Shown: one piece after another, positions 18,953 through 27,795 of the stretch | Layout of the letters: the number at the start of each line of letters is the position of its first letter | Position numbering within the stretch: position 1 is the stretch's first letter | Assembly (NCBI RefSeq): GCF_004116465.1 | Contig: NZ_PDJV01000016.1 | Coordinates: forward strand, 1 to 57,683 | Direction of reading: 5' to 3' | Length of the DNA stretch: 57,683 nt | From: Arcobacter sp. F2176 | GTDB lineage: Bacteria; Campylobacterota; Campylobacteria; Campylobacterales; Arcobacteraceae | Position numbers and translations under genes: made by a program | The notes under the pieces: model-generated | Seen by the model: the letters and a program-made list of their open reading frames with translations, nothing else | Databases searched by the model: none | What the model was told of the DNA's origin: nothing

Positions 18953-21900
18953 TGATTTTCTCCTTTTTCAATTGTTTTTGCATTTGCTTTTTTATTTCTT
19001 CTAAATATTGAACTTATTAAAACATAAAATAATGGAATCATAAATACTCCAAGAATTGTAGCGCTAAGAGTTCCTCCTACAATTCCTGTTCCTATTGCTA
19101 TTCTACTATTTGCACCAGCACCAGTTGAAACAGCAAGTGGTAAAACTCCAACAACAAAGGCTAATGATGTCATTAAAATAGGTCTAAATCTTAATCTTGC
19201 CCCTTCTACTGCTGCATCTATTAATGAACGCCCCTCTTTATATGCAACTTCCACAAACTCTACAATCAAAATTGCATTTTTAGAGGATAATCCAATTACA
19301 GTTAGTAGGGCAACTTGAAAATAAACATCATTATCTAATCCTCTAATAGAGGTAATTGTAACAGCCCCAATTATTCCTAATGGAATAACTAATAAAACAG
19401 AAAAAGGAATAGACCAACTCTCATAAAGTGCGGCAAGGCATAAGAAAACAACTAAAATAGATATTGAATATAAAAGTGCACTTTGCCCACTTGAAAGGTA
19501 CTCTTGATAAGATAATCCACTCCAAGAAAAACTAGAACCTTTAGGAAGTTCTTTAGCTAATTTTGACATCTCTTCCATAGCAATTCCTGAACTTACTCCT
19601 TGCGAACCTGACCCTTGTATCTCATAAGAAGCTAAACCATTATATCTTGATAAACTCTCAGGTCCATAAGTCCATTTTGTTGTTGCAAAAGTTGAAAAAG
19701 GAGTCATACTTTCATTATCATTACTTCTTATATACCATTTGTAAAGATCATCTGGGGCAGAACGAAAGGCTGCATCACCTTGGATGTATACTTTTTTCAC
19801 TCGACCTCTATCAATAAAGTCATTTACATAACTTCCTGCCCATGCTGCATTTAAAGTGGAATTAATATCTGATAAATTAAGCCCCAAAGAAACTGCTTTT
19901 TCATGATCGATGTTAATGTGTAGTTGTGGAGTTTCAGACATACTTCCTAATCTAACTCTAGTTAGAAGAGTATCTTTTGCAGCATTATCTAATAAAGTAT
20001 CTCTCATTTGTTTTAATGTCTCTCTATTTGTCCCCGCACTTGCTTGAAGTTGAAACGTAAAACCATTGGTATTCCCTAATCCTCTTATTGAAGGAGGATT
20101 TAAAGCAAAGATGCTAGCATCTCTAGTTGTCGATAGTTCTCGATTGGTACGATTTACTATTGTACCTGCACTATCTTTTCTTTCATCCCAATCTTTTAAA
20201 GAAAGAAAAGCCATCCCTGCATTTTGACCACTTCCACTAAAGTTAAATCCTGAGATAGTAAAAATAGATTCTACATTATCTTTTTCTTTATTCAAAAAAT
20301 AATCTTCTACTTTTTTTGCTATTTCATCAGTTCTTTTTATTGAAGCACCTTCTGGTAATGAAATTTGAGCCATTACTTTACCTTGATCCTCTAAGGGTAA
20401 AAAGCTAGTAGGAAGTTTATATGTTAAATACGACATTGCTACTATAATTATTAGATATAAAAACATCCATCTTTTTGGTTTTATTAATACATTAAAAACT
20501 CTTTTTTCATATTTTTTAGTAATGGATTCAAAAGTATTATTAAACCAATGGAAAAAACCTGTATCTTTATCTAAATGATTTGAATTTAACAATGAAGCAC
20601 ATAAAGCTGGTGTCAAAGTTAAAGCAACAATAACTGATAAAATCATAGAAGAGACTATTGTAATAGAAAATTGTCGATAAATAACACCCGTTGAACCACT
20701 AAAAAATGCCATAGGTAAGAATACAGCAGAAAGAACAACAGCAATACCTATTAATACAGTACTTACTTCTTTCATTGATTCAACTGTAGCATCATGGGCA
20801 GAAGCACCTTTTTCTCTCATGATTCTCTCAACATTTTCAATTACAACAATAGCATCATCAACAAGTAAACCAATGGATAAAACCATTCCAAACATTGTCA
20901 AAGTATTTATTGAATACCCAAAAATTTGAAGAACCCCAAATGTACCTAAAAGTACAACAGGAACAGCGATTGCTGGTATAATAGTAGCTCTCCAACTTTG
21001 TAAAAAGAGAAAAACTACAAGAACTACAAGTATTATTGCTTCTATTAAAGTCTTTACAACTTCATTTATAGAGATACTAATAAATTTAGTGCTATCAACT
21101 GGATAAGCAATTTTATAACCATCTGGCATATTATGTTGTAATGAAGTAAGTACCTCTCGAACTCTTTTTGCAGTATTAAGTGCATTTGCTCCTGATGATA
21201 GCATAACAGCAAGTCCTGATGCAGGATGTCCATTTAATCTTGTTATGTTTTTGTATATTTCATTTCCTATTTCTACCCTTGCTACATCAGAAAGACGAAC
21301 TAAAGCACCATTTGTATCATGCTTTATAATGATATTTTTAAATTGTTGGGGAGTTTGTAATTTTGATTCAGCAGTTACAGTTGCATTTAATTGTTGGTTA
21401 GGCAAGGTAGGCATTGCTCCAATATCTCCTGCTGAAACCTGAACATTTTGAGTTTTAATAGCTGTTGCTATGTCTGAGGGCATAAGTTTGTATGATAAAA
21501 GTTTTGAAGGGTCCAACCAAATACGCATAGCATATTGAGAACCAAAAACTCTAATACTCCCAACTCCTTCTACTCTTGCAACAGTATCTTGTATGTTACT
21601 TACTAAATAATCAGAAATATCAGAAGCTGTTGCTTTGTCTGTTTCATCATATAGTGCAGCAATCATCAAGTAATCTGTTTGCGATTTTGTAACATTAACC
21701 CCTTGTTCTTGAACAGTATTGGGTAATCTAGTTGTTACTTGAGAAATTTTATTTTGAACTTGAACTTGCGCAGTATCTGGGTCTGTTCCTTGTTCAAAAG
21801 ATACATTTATAGATACTTTTCCTGACGAATCACTTGAAGAGGAAAAATATAATAAACCATCTAATCCTGTTAATTGTTGTTCTAATAATTGAGTAACACT

Positions 21901-22077
21901 ATTTTCAACAGTTTGGGCAGAAGCACCTGTATATGTAGTAGCAATTCTAATTGTAGGTGGAGCAATATCGGGATATTGGGCAACAGGTAAATTGAAAATA
22001 GAACCTAATCCACCTAACATTATTACGATTGAAATAACCCAAGCAAAAATGGGTCTATTTATAAAAAAAGCTCCCAT
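18949..22077 (-). CDS. RND multidrug efflux permease (HAE1, AcrB/CmeB type)
   Basis: A 1,042-residue RND transporter of normal length. Proton-relay residues are visible: the two aspartates of LSIGLLVDDAIVVIENVER in TM4 and the lysine of GLSSKNAILIVEF in TM10. The N-terminus FFINRPIFAWVISI and the porter-domain motifs are those of the HAE1 drug exporters. The stop/start with the upstream adaptor gene is TAATG and its stop overlaps the outer-membrane gene, so the three form one tightly coupled operon. Substrates are unknown. Confidence 0.93.
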   Translation of the reverse strand: MGAFFINRPIFAWVISIVIMLGGLGSIFNLPVAQYPDIAPPTIRIATTYTGASAQTVENSVTQLLEQQLTGLDGLLYFSSSSDSSGKVSINVSFEQGTDPDTAQVQVQNKISQVTTRLPNTVQEQGVNVTKSQTDYLMIAALYDETDKATASDISDYLVSNIQDTVARVEGVGSIRVFGSQYAMRIWLDPSKLLSYKLMPSDIATAIKTQNVQVSAGDIGAMPTLPNQQLNATVTAESKLQTPQQFKNIIIKHDTNGALVRLSDVARVEIGNEIYKNITRLNGHPASGLAVMLSSGANALNTAKRVREVLTSLQHNMPDGYKIAYPVDSTKFISISINEVVKTLIEAIILVVLVVFLFLQSWRATIIPAIAVPVVLLGTFGVLQIFGYSINTLTMFGMVLSIGLLVDDAIVVIENVERIMREKGASAHDATVESMKEVSTVLIGIAVVLSAVFLPMAFFSGSTGVIYRQFSITIVSSMILSVIVALTLTPALCASLLNSNHLDKDTGFFHWFNNTFESITKKYEKRVFNVLIKPKRWMFLYLIIIVAMSYLTYKLPTSFLPLEDQGKVMAQISLPEGASIKRTDEIAKKVEDYFLNKEKDNVESIFTISGFNFSGSGQNAGMAFLSLKDWDERKDSAGTIVNRTNRELSTTRDASIFALNPPSIRGLGNTNGFTFQLQASAGTNRETLKQMRDTLLDNAAKDTLLTRVRLGSMSETPQLHINIDHEKAVSLGLNLSDINSTLNAAWAGSYVNDFIDRGRVKKVYIQGDAAFRSAPDDLYKWYIRSNDNESMTPFSTFATTKWTYGPESLSRYNGLASYEIQGSGSQGVSSGIAMEEMSKLAKELPKGSSFSWSGLSYQEYLSSGQSALLYSISILVVFLCLAALYESWSIPFSVLLVIPLGIIGAVTITSIRGLDNDVYFQVALLTVIGLSSKNAILIVEFVEVAYKEGRSLIDAAVEGARLRFRPILMTSLAFVVGVLPLAVSTGAGANSRIAIGTGIVGGTLSATILGVFMIPLFYVLISSIFRRNKKANAKTIEKGENQ

Positions 22078-23243
22078 TAGATTATTTTAGAACTATTAAA
22101 TATAAATTTTGATGATAAATCTATATCTTTAACTTCATCACCGACTTTGATTTTATTTAAACCTTCAACAATCAAATGATCACCTACATTAAATCCATCT
22201 TTTATTAACCAATAATCTTTAATCGCTCTATCAATTACTATTTTCTTTTGTTCAACTTTATTATTTTTATTTACTACCATTGCTGTAGCATTTCCTTTTG
22301 GATCAAAAGTTACACCTTGTTGCGGTACTAAAATAGCTTTTGTATTAATAGCTTCGTTAACTATAATATTTACATACATTCCTGGTAATAATATATTTTT
22401 TGGATTTGGAAATTGTGCTCTTAGAGTAACAGAACCAGTTGCTTCATCTACTGTCAATTCTTGCAGTTTAAATTTCCCTTGATTCTCATATATTGAGCCA
22501 TCTTCAAGTTTTAAACTTACTGTTTCACTTGCTGCTTTTATATCTTTTTGTTTTAAAAATTTTCGTAAATTTAGCATTTGGACACTTGATTGAGTAAAAT
22601 CAACATAAATAGGATCAAGTGATCTAACAGTAGCTAAGGCAGTTGTTTGTTGTGCTGTAACAAGAGCACCCTCTGTTACCGTTGATATACCAATATGTCC
22701 AGAAATAGGAGATTTTATTTGTGTATATTCTAAATCAATTTTAGCACTTTGCATTGCAGCTTTTTTCTCTTCAACGCTTGCTAATGCTTGTAAATATGCA
22801 ACATGTGCATCTTCATAATCTTGTTTTGAAACACCATCAATTTTCAATAAGTCTTCGTATCTTTCATCTTTTAGTTTTGCTGCTTTAACATTTGCTAAGA
22901 CATTTTCATATGCTGCTTTTGTTTGATTATATGTTGCTTTATAACTTGATGAAACTACTTTATATAAAACATCACCTTTTTTTACAGTTGAACCTTCTTT
23001 AAATAGTTGATGCTCAATTATTCCATCAATTTGAGGACGAATTTCTGAGTTTAAAGCAATAACCGTTCTTCCTGGAAGTTCTTTTTGTAGTGTAATTTCT
23101 TTTTCATTTATTGTATAAGTTCCAACTTCTGTTACTCTTTTAGTAGGTGATTTCTTTTCATTTTGTTCTGTACATCCATTAAAAATAATGACTAATGTAA
23201 GTACACTAACAAATAAGTAATTTCTTGTTTTATAATTATTCAA
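22077..23243 (-). CDS. RND efflux membrane-fusion (adaptor) lipoprotein
   Basis: A 388-residue adaptor of the AcrA/CmeA family. The N-terminus is a probable lipoprotein signal with the cysteine in FNGCTEQ (about residue 24). It then has the barrel-sandwich half-motifs (PQIDGIIEHQLFKEGSTVKKGD and IKSPISGHIGIS) flanking a coiled-coil hairpin (about residues 90-165), then beta-barrel and membrane-proximal domains. First gene of the tripartite operon. No TetR regulator is encoded beside it. Confidence 0.9.
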   Translation of the reverse strand: MNNYKTRNYLFVSVLTLVIIFNGCTEQNEKKSPTKRVTEVGTYTINEKEITLQKELPGRTVIALNSEIRPQIDGIIEHQLFKEGSTVKKGDVLYKVVSSSYKATYNQTKAAYENVLANVKAAKLKDERYEDLLKIDGVSKQDYEDAHVAYLQALASVEEKKAAMQSAKIDLEYTQIKSPISGHIGISTVTEGALVTAQQTTALATVRSLDPIYVDFTQSSVQMLNLRKFLKQKDIKAASETVSLKLEDGSIYENQGKFKLQELTVDEATGSVTLRAQFPNPKNILLPGMYVNIIVNEAINTKAILVPQQGVTFDPKGNATAMVVNKNNKVEQKKIVIDRAIKDYWLIKDGFNVGDHLIVEGLNKIKVGDEVKDIDLSSKFIFNSSKII

Positions 23244-23506
23244 TGGTTTATTCCTTCACTTTATATGGGCTTATATATTAGCATATATTATTAATATTAT
23301 ATTAACAAAAAGTAAACTTAATTACAATGCATATAATTACGAAATAAGCAAAGGGCTTTAAAATGGTATCTTATTCTTATTTTAAAAGAAATACAAATAA
23401 CTCCACTTTGTATATAAGAAAGACTTTGTAAGAACTATGCTCTTTGCTTGAATAAAATCAAAACATAAAAAGTGTATAATCCAAAGCATAAAGATAAAGG
23501 CATACT

Positions 23507-24736
23507 TTGAAAATAGCAATAATAGGAGCAGGGGCAGCAGGAATAATAGCAGCCATTACTGCCAAAAGATTAAATAAAAATATAAAAATAGACCTCTTTG
23601 ATAACAATAACGCAATAGGTAAAAAAATACTGGCAAGTGGAAATGGAAGATGTAATATCTCAAATACCCAAGCAAGAGTAGAAAACTTCATAGGTGAAAA
23701 ACCAGAGTTTACAAGATATGCCTTAAAAGAGTTTGACTATAAAGCCTTTGAAAAGTTTTGTAAAAGTATTGGCTTGTTACTAGATATAAAAGAGACAAAC
23801 AAAGTATATCCACTATCAAATGAAGCAAAATCAGTAGTAAGCCTATTAGAAAATGAACTTGAAAATCTAGGAATAAACCTAATCCTAGAGACAAAAGTAA
23901 TAGACATAAAAAAACAAGAAAATAAATTCACAGTAAAAAGTACACACAATGAGTTTAAAGATTATGACAAAGTACTTATAAGCTCAGGGCTAGGAGCAGC
24001 ACCCCAACTAAATGCCACAGAAGAGGGTATGAACATAGCTCAAAATTTCGGACACACATATAACCTAACTTACCCCTCACTTGTAGGACTTCACACAGAT
24101 TTTGAGCAAGCTTCAAGAATACAAGGAGTAAAAAAAGAGGCAAATGTCTCTTTATACTTAGATGGAAAAAAAGAGTGTGAAATATACGGTGATGTACTTT
24201 TCACAAAATACGGCTTATCAGGATTTGCTATTCTGGATATTTCACAACATGCAGTATATCCGCTAAGCCTTTACCAAGATGTTCAAGTTTCAATAAATCT
24301 TTTCCCAAATATAAGCCGAAATGAACTTTTAGGACAAATAGAAAATCTATTTAAAACCTTACCAAACTCAAATGCAGTTTTACTACTAACAGGAATAGTA
24401 TCAAATAAGCTCTCTCCAGTAATATGTCAAATAAATGGCATAGACAAAGAGGTAAAAGCAAAAGATATAAATGCCAAACAAATAAGAAGTATAATAAATA
24501 CTCTCACAAACTGGAGATTTAAAATCACAGACACCCAAGGTTTCAAACACGCAGAAGCAAGTGGTGGAGGAGTGAGAACCGATGAGGTGGATAATAAAAC
24601 TTTTGAGAGTAAGAAAGTGGAAGGGTTGTATTTAGCAGGAGAGGTGCTGGATATAGTGGGAAACAGAGGTGGATATAACTTGCATTTTGCATGGGCGTCA
24701 GGCTACTTAGCAGGCATCAGCCTTGCTAAAAAATAA
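23507..24736 (+). CDS. BaiN/HI0933-family FAD-dependent oxidoreductase
   Basis: A 409-residue flavoprotein beginning at a TTG (23507) with AAGG upstream. It opens with the dinucleotide-binding motif IGAGAAGIIAAITAKR and contains ASGNGRCNISN near residue 44, a signature of the HI0933/YhiN/BaiN family. It closes with the second FAD motif GLYLAGEVLDIVGNRGGYNLHFAWASG. Reactions of this family are mostly uncharacterised. The stop codon lies in the left end of a large palindrome (24730-24850). Confidence 0.85.
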   Translation: MKIAIIGAGAAGIIAAITAKRLNKNIKIDLFDNNNAIGKKILASGNGRCNISNTQARVENFIGEKPEFTRYALKEFDYKAFEKFCKSIGLLLDIKETNKVYPLSNEAKSVVSLLENELENLGINLILETKVIDIKKQENKFTVKSTHNEFKDYDKVLISSGLGAAPQLNATEEGMNIAQNFGHTYNLTYPSLVGLHTDFEQASRIQGVKKEANVSLYLDGKKECEIYGDVLFTKYGLSGFAILDISQHAVYPLSLYQDVQVSINLFPNISRNELLGQIENLFKTLPNSNAVLLLTGIVSNKLSPVICQINGIDKEVKAKDINAKQIRSIINTLTNWRFKITDTQGFKHAEASGGGVRTDEVDNKTFESKKVEGLYLAGEVLDIVGNRGGYNLHFAWASGYLAGISLAKK

Positions 24737-24850
24737 CTACTTTCATTCAATTTCTGCGTTCGATACGAATTTTTTAGTTGTCACATACTTCTAGTATGCT
24801 CCGCCCAAAAAATTCTATCTGCCTTGAACTTGAATAAAATTAGTTATTTT
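24730..24850. repeat. 121-bp imperfect palindrome filling the gap between two convergent genes
   Basis: Outer arms AAAATAACTA (24730-24739) and TAGTTATTTT (24841-24850) are perfect complements and contain the stop codon of the flavoprotein gene and most of that of the restriction-endonuclease candidate. Further complementary blocks run inwards: ATTCAA/TTGAAT (24745-24750 / 24830-24835), GAATTTTTT/AAAAAATTC (24767-24775 / 24807-24815) and CATACT/AGTATG (24784-24789 / 24793-24798) around a 3-nt loop. The middle is more GC-rich than its surroundings. It may be a bidirectional terminator or a REP-like dispersed element. Confidence 0.7.
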
Positions 24851-25844
24851 AATATCTGACGGTTGTTCTTCTTTTTATATCGTCAATTTGTAAAAGAGTA
24901 TTAAGGTCGTGATACAAGTCAGATAAAGGTCTTAAAAATGGTTTTCCATTTATATTGAGAGGTAATTCTCTATTATTATCATTGTAATAATTTACTGCTT
25001 CTTGGTATGTGCTGACATCATTTGTTATTTGACTTTCGGTAATAGGTATATTAGGTATATACATTGCTAAAAAGCCAACTTTTATAAAGTTCCTCACTTT
25101 TATTTGACTTGTAAACTCATTGTAATCTGTAAAATAACCAACACCTATAATATCTGTAGTATAACCTGAAGCTAATAGTCTCTCTCTTGCAAAATTTGAT
25201 TTTACAGATATCCACAAGTTATTAGGTAAACACATTAATACAAAATCCCCATATGATTGTACATCATGATTTTGACTTCTGAAGAAGTTTGTGTTATCAA
25301 TAAGAGATTCCATAGCTGTTTCGAGTAATGTTTCAGAAATATTACCAAGAATAGACACTCCAGCTTGTCTTTCTGGTAAAGATTTTTCTCTAGTCCACTT
25401 TAAATTGTTAATTTCGTCAACTTGTTTTTTTATGTTTAGAAAGTTTTGTGATGAAACAGCTTCTCCAAATAAAGTTTCTGCATTTTTAATATTTATTGAA
25501 GGATCTGTATGAAGGTTTTTTAATAATAAATTAAAATCTGGAAATTGACTAAAAAATAAAACAAAAGCTTTTTGTATAGGATTGTTCTGCCATTCTGTTG
25601 TTGAAACTTTTTTCCCATTTATCTTTGTTAAAACTATTCTAGGATTATTTTCATCAATTAACCTTTGAATTAGGTTTGTATCTAATTCATCGTAATTAAT
25701 TTGAAATAATCCATTGTCTTCATTGAGTAATCCATATAAGTAAGTATAAACTTCTTGCAAAAAATGGGTTGCATTATGTAAATTGAAATCTATGTTAGTA
25801 GGTTCTTGAATAGTTACTAGAGTATTATTAAATTGAAATTGCAT
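24849..25844 (-). CDS. Putative type II restriction endonuclease (partner of the C5 methyltransferase)
   Basis: A 331-residue soluble protein with no family that I recognise with certainty. It is encoded divergently from, and 139 nt away from, a DNA cytosine methyltransferase, the usual arrangement of an endonuclease. A possible PD-(D/E)XK core is seen: an acidic helix (ETAMESL, about 174), GDFVL with Asp near 200 and ISVKSN with Lys near 215. The position normally held by Glu/Asp two before the lysine is Ser, so the assignment is tentative. Specificity cannot be predicted. Confidence 0.5.
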   Translation of the reverse strand: MQFQFNNTLVTIQEPTNIDFNLHNATHFLQEVYTYLYGLLNEDNGLFQINYDELDTNLIQRLIDENNPRIVLTKINGKKVSTTEWQNNPIQKAFVLFFSQFPDFNLLLKNLHTDPSINIKNAETLFGEAVSSQNFLNIKKQVDEINNLKWTREKSLPERQAGVSILGNISETLLETAMESLIDNTNFFRSQNHDVQSYGDFVLMCLPNNLWISVKSNFARERLLASGYTTDIIGVGYFTDYNEFTSQIKVRNFIKVGFLAMYIPNIPITESQITNDVSTYQEAVNYYNDNNRELPLNINGKPFLRPLSDLYHDLNTLLQIDDIKRRTTVRY

Positions 25845-25983
25845 TATTATGAAATCCTTATAAAAAGTTATTAAGTAAATTATATCTACATGATAATCAA
25901 AAGAAACTTCATTTATGTATTTTTTAATTTTCTAATAATATTAATCAGGGTATAATTATATACCTTAAATCAAAAGATAAACC
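25845..25983. promoter_or_regulatory. Divergent restriction/methyltransferase promoter region with palindromic operator
   Basis: The region contains a perfect inverted repeat, GGTATA-ATTA-TATACC (25949-25964), which includes TATAAT (25951-25956), a likely -10 box for the methyltransferase gene. The palindrome ends 20 nt before its ATG. Binding there would block transcription. The methyltransferase itself carries a ribbon-helix-helix-like domain, making it a candidate autorepressor. No separate controller (C) protein gene is seen. Confidence 0.6.
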
Positions 25984-27087
25984 ATGAATATGAATACTAC
26001 AAAACAAATACATGTAAAATTAGATGAAGATGTAAAAATAAAGTTAAAAATTAAATGTGCAAAATTAGATACAACAATTCAAGAGCATATAACAGATTTA
26101 GTTTTAAATGATTTGAAAAAAGATGAAGATGATAAAAAAGAAAAACATAAATTTAAATTTATTGATTTATTTTCTGGAGTTGGTGGATTAAGAATACCAT
26201 TTGATGAATTGGGTGGAGAATGTGTATTAAGTTCTGAAATAGACAAATATGCAAAAATGACTTATCAAGCTTATTTTGGTGACATGCCTAAAGGGGATAT
26301 TGCACAAATTAAACCGTGTGAAATAGAAGAGTTTGATATATTAGTTGGCGGGTTTCCTTGTCAACCATTTAGTTTAGCTGGACATAGAAAAGGCTTTACA
26401 GATACAAGAGGAACTCTTTTCTTTGAGATTGAAAAAATTTTACGATGTAAAATGCCTAAAGCCTTTTTACTTGAAAATGTAAAAGGACTAAAAGGGCATG
26501 ATAAAGGTAATACTTATAAGGTTATAAAAGAATCTTTAGAGTCTATGGGATACTTTGTGACAGAAAAAATATTAGCAGCAAGAGATTTTGGTTTACCTCA
26601 AAATAGAGAAAGAATTTATATAGTTGGTTTTTTAGATGAAAGACATTATGAAAAATTTGAATATCCTAATAAATTAAATGTCGAAACAAAACTAGGAAAT
26701 ATTTTAGAAAAAATAGTTGATGATAAGTATACAATTTCTGATAAATTATGGGCTGGGCATCAAAGAAGAAAAATAGAGCATAAGAAAAAAGGAAATGGAT
26801 TTGGATATGGATTATTTAATCATGATTCAGAGTATACAAATACAATTTCAGCTCGATATTACAAAGATGGTTCTGAAATTTTAATTGAGCAAATAAATAA
26901 AAATCCTAGAAAGCTAACTCCTTTAGAAGCAGCTAAGTTACAAGGTTTTCCTCCTGAAATAGTAGAAAAAGCAAAAAAAGCTGGAGTATCAGATACTCAA
27001 TTATATAGACAGTTTGGAAATGCTGTTCCAGTTAATGTTGTTAGAGAAGTTGCAAAAAAGATATATGAAGTGATATATAATAATTAA
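25984..27087 (+). CDS. DNA (cytosine-5) methyltransferase with N-terminal ribbon-helix-helix-like domain
   Basis: A 367-residue protein. All key C5-methyltransferase motifs are present: I FIDLFSGVGG (about 59), IV GGFPCQPFS with catalytic Cys near 126, VI ENVKG (about 165), VIII QNRERIYIVGF, IX RKLTPLEAAKLQGFP and X FGNAVPVNVV. Before motif I lie about 50 extra residues: a beta-strand-like KQIHVKLDEDV followed by two helices with the turn DTTIQEHITDLV, the pattern of a CopG/Arc-type DNA-binding fold. Some C5 methyltransferases (for example M.EcoRII, M.SsoII) use N-terminal extensions for autoregulation; here the extension appears to be of RHH type. Modifies DNA to protect against the divergent endonuclease candidate. 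Confidence 0.88.
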   Translation: MNMNTTKQIHVKLDEDVKIKLKIKCAKLDTTIQEHITDLVLNDLKKDEDDKKEKHKFKFIDLFSGVGGLRIPFDELGGECVLSSEIDKYAKMTYQAYFGDMPKGDIAQIKPCEIEEFDILVGGFPCQPFSLAGHRKGFTDTRGTLFFEIEKILRCKMPKAFLLENVKGLKGHDKGNTYKVIKESLESMGYFVTEKILAARDFGLPQNRERIYIVGFLDERHYEKFEYPNKLNVETKLGNILEKIVDDKYTISDKLWAGHQRRKIEHKKKGNGFGYGLFNHDSEYTNTISARYYKDGSEILIEQINKNPRKLTPLEAAKLQGFPPEIVEKAKKAGVSDTQLYRQFGNAVPVNVVREVAKKIYEVIYNN

Positions 27088-27118
27088 AGTTTATTTGAAT
27101 TAATAGTTAAATAAGTTA

Positions 27119-27139
27119 GGATATATTATTAATATATCC
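27119..27139. repeat. Perfect hairpin downstream of the methyltransferase gene
   Basis: GGATATATT-ATT-AATATATCC is a 9-bp perfect stem with a 3-nt loop, 32 nt past the methyltransferase stop. No T-run follows, so it may be a weak terminator or a protein site. It marks the end of the restriction-modification cassette. Confidence 0.4.
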
Positions 27140-27168
27140 GAGTTAAAACTAAACTTAATAACAAGAAC

Positions 27169-27250
27169 TCAAGAAATATAAATCCCCACATCTGCAGAAG
27201 CCGAGCGTTTAGTTTTCTCTTCTCTAAACAAGATTGGCAACTGTTTGAGC
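27169..27250 (-). pseudogene. Short gene remnant (C-terminal tail only)
   Basis: On the minus strand a frame of about 26 codons ends in KTKRSASADVGIYIS and a TGA at 27171-27169; an in-frame TAG blocks it just upstream. The stretch is more GC-rich than its surroundings and reads like the conserved C-terminus of a larger protein, but I cannot name the family. It abuts the HepT remnant, so this junction looks like a recombination scar. Confidence 0.35.
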
Positions 27251-27251
27251 T

Positions 27252-27461
27252 ATTGAAGAGGCATTAAAAAATCTTAATAAAAGAGAAGAGGAATTTCTTT
27301 TAAAAGTTGCAGATAAAACTTATTGGAGTAGAATCATTAAAACAAGAGATTTTATTTCTCTTCATTATGTTGATATTGATGCAGAAACAGTTTTTGATAT
27401 TTGTTCTAATGAACTAGAAGAGATAGAAAGAAAGATTTTAGAAGTTAAAAATAATAATTAA
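27252..27461 (+). pseudogene. HepT-like (DUF86) ribonuclease toxin remnant
   Basis: A frame of about 70 codons without a start codon (TGA immediately upstream) ends at the TAA at 27461. It matches the C-terminal half of HepT/DUF86 proteins: WSRIIKTRDFISLHYVDIDAETVFDICSNELEEIE. Functional HepT proteins have an Rx4HxY active site; here the aligned residues read RDFISLHY, so the first histidine position appears to be leucine. No MntA-type nucleotidyltransferase antitoxin gene is adjacent. Together these indicate a decayed toxin gene. Confidence 0.6.
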
Positions 27462-27488
27462 GTCTCTTTTTTTTATAAGCTTAATTCA

Positions 27489-27677
27489 TTAAAACCTATC
27501 TTTCAAAACAACAACTTTTTTAATCTTCTCTATCTCAAAGTTACCACTATCCGTATAAATCAAACCATTCTCAAACTTTAAAATCTTGACACTTTTAAAA
27601 CTCTCTTGCTCATACATAAAGCAGACAAAGTTATTATCTTCCATAGCTTTTAATAAAAAGCGTTGTTCTATATTCAT
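27489..27677 (-). CDS. Small WYL-like protein
   Basis: A 62-residue protein. The start is taken at the ATG at 27677, 5 nt after AGGAG; a GTG two codons upstream would leave no spacing from the ribosome site. The pattern of short beta-strands (FVCFMYEQESFKSVKILKFENGLIYTD) resembles the core of WYL domains, without a DNA-binding domain. Function unknown. Confidence 0.55.
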   Translation of the reverse strand: MNIEQRFLLKAMEDNNFVCFMYEQESFKSVKILKFENGLIYTDSGNFEIEKIKKVVVLKDRF

Positions 27678-27795
27678 AATCACTCCTAAAACTAATTTAT
27701 ATCATACATTTAATCCAATAGTCAACTGTAAAATCAAAACCAATGATTCCCCTAAGTTCAATTAGATACAATACAAAAAAAATACTAGGATATTA

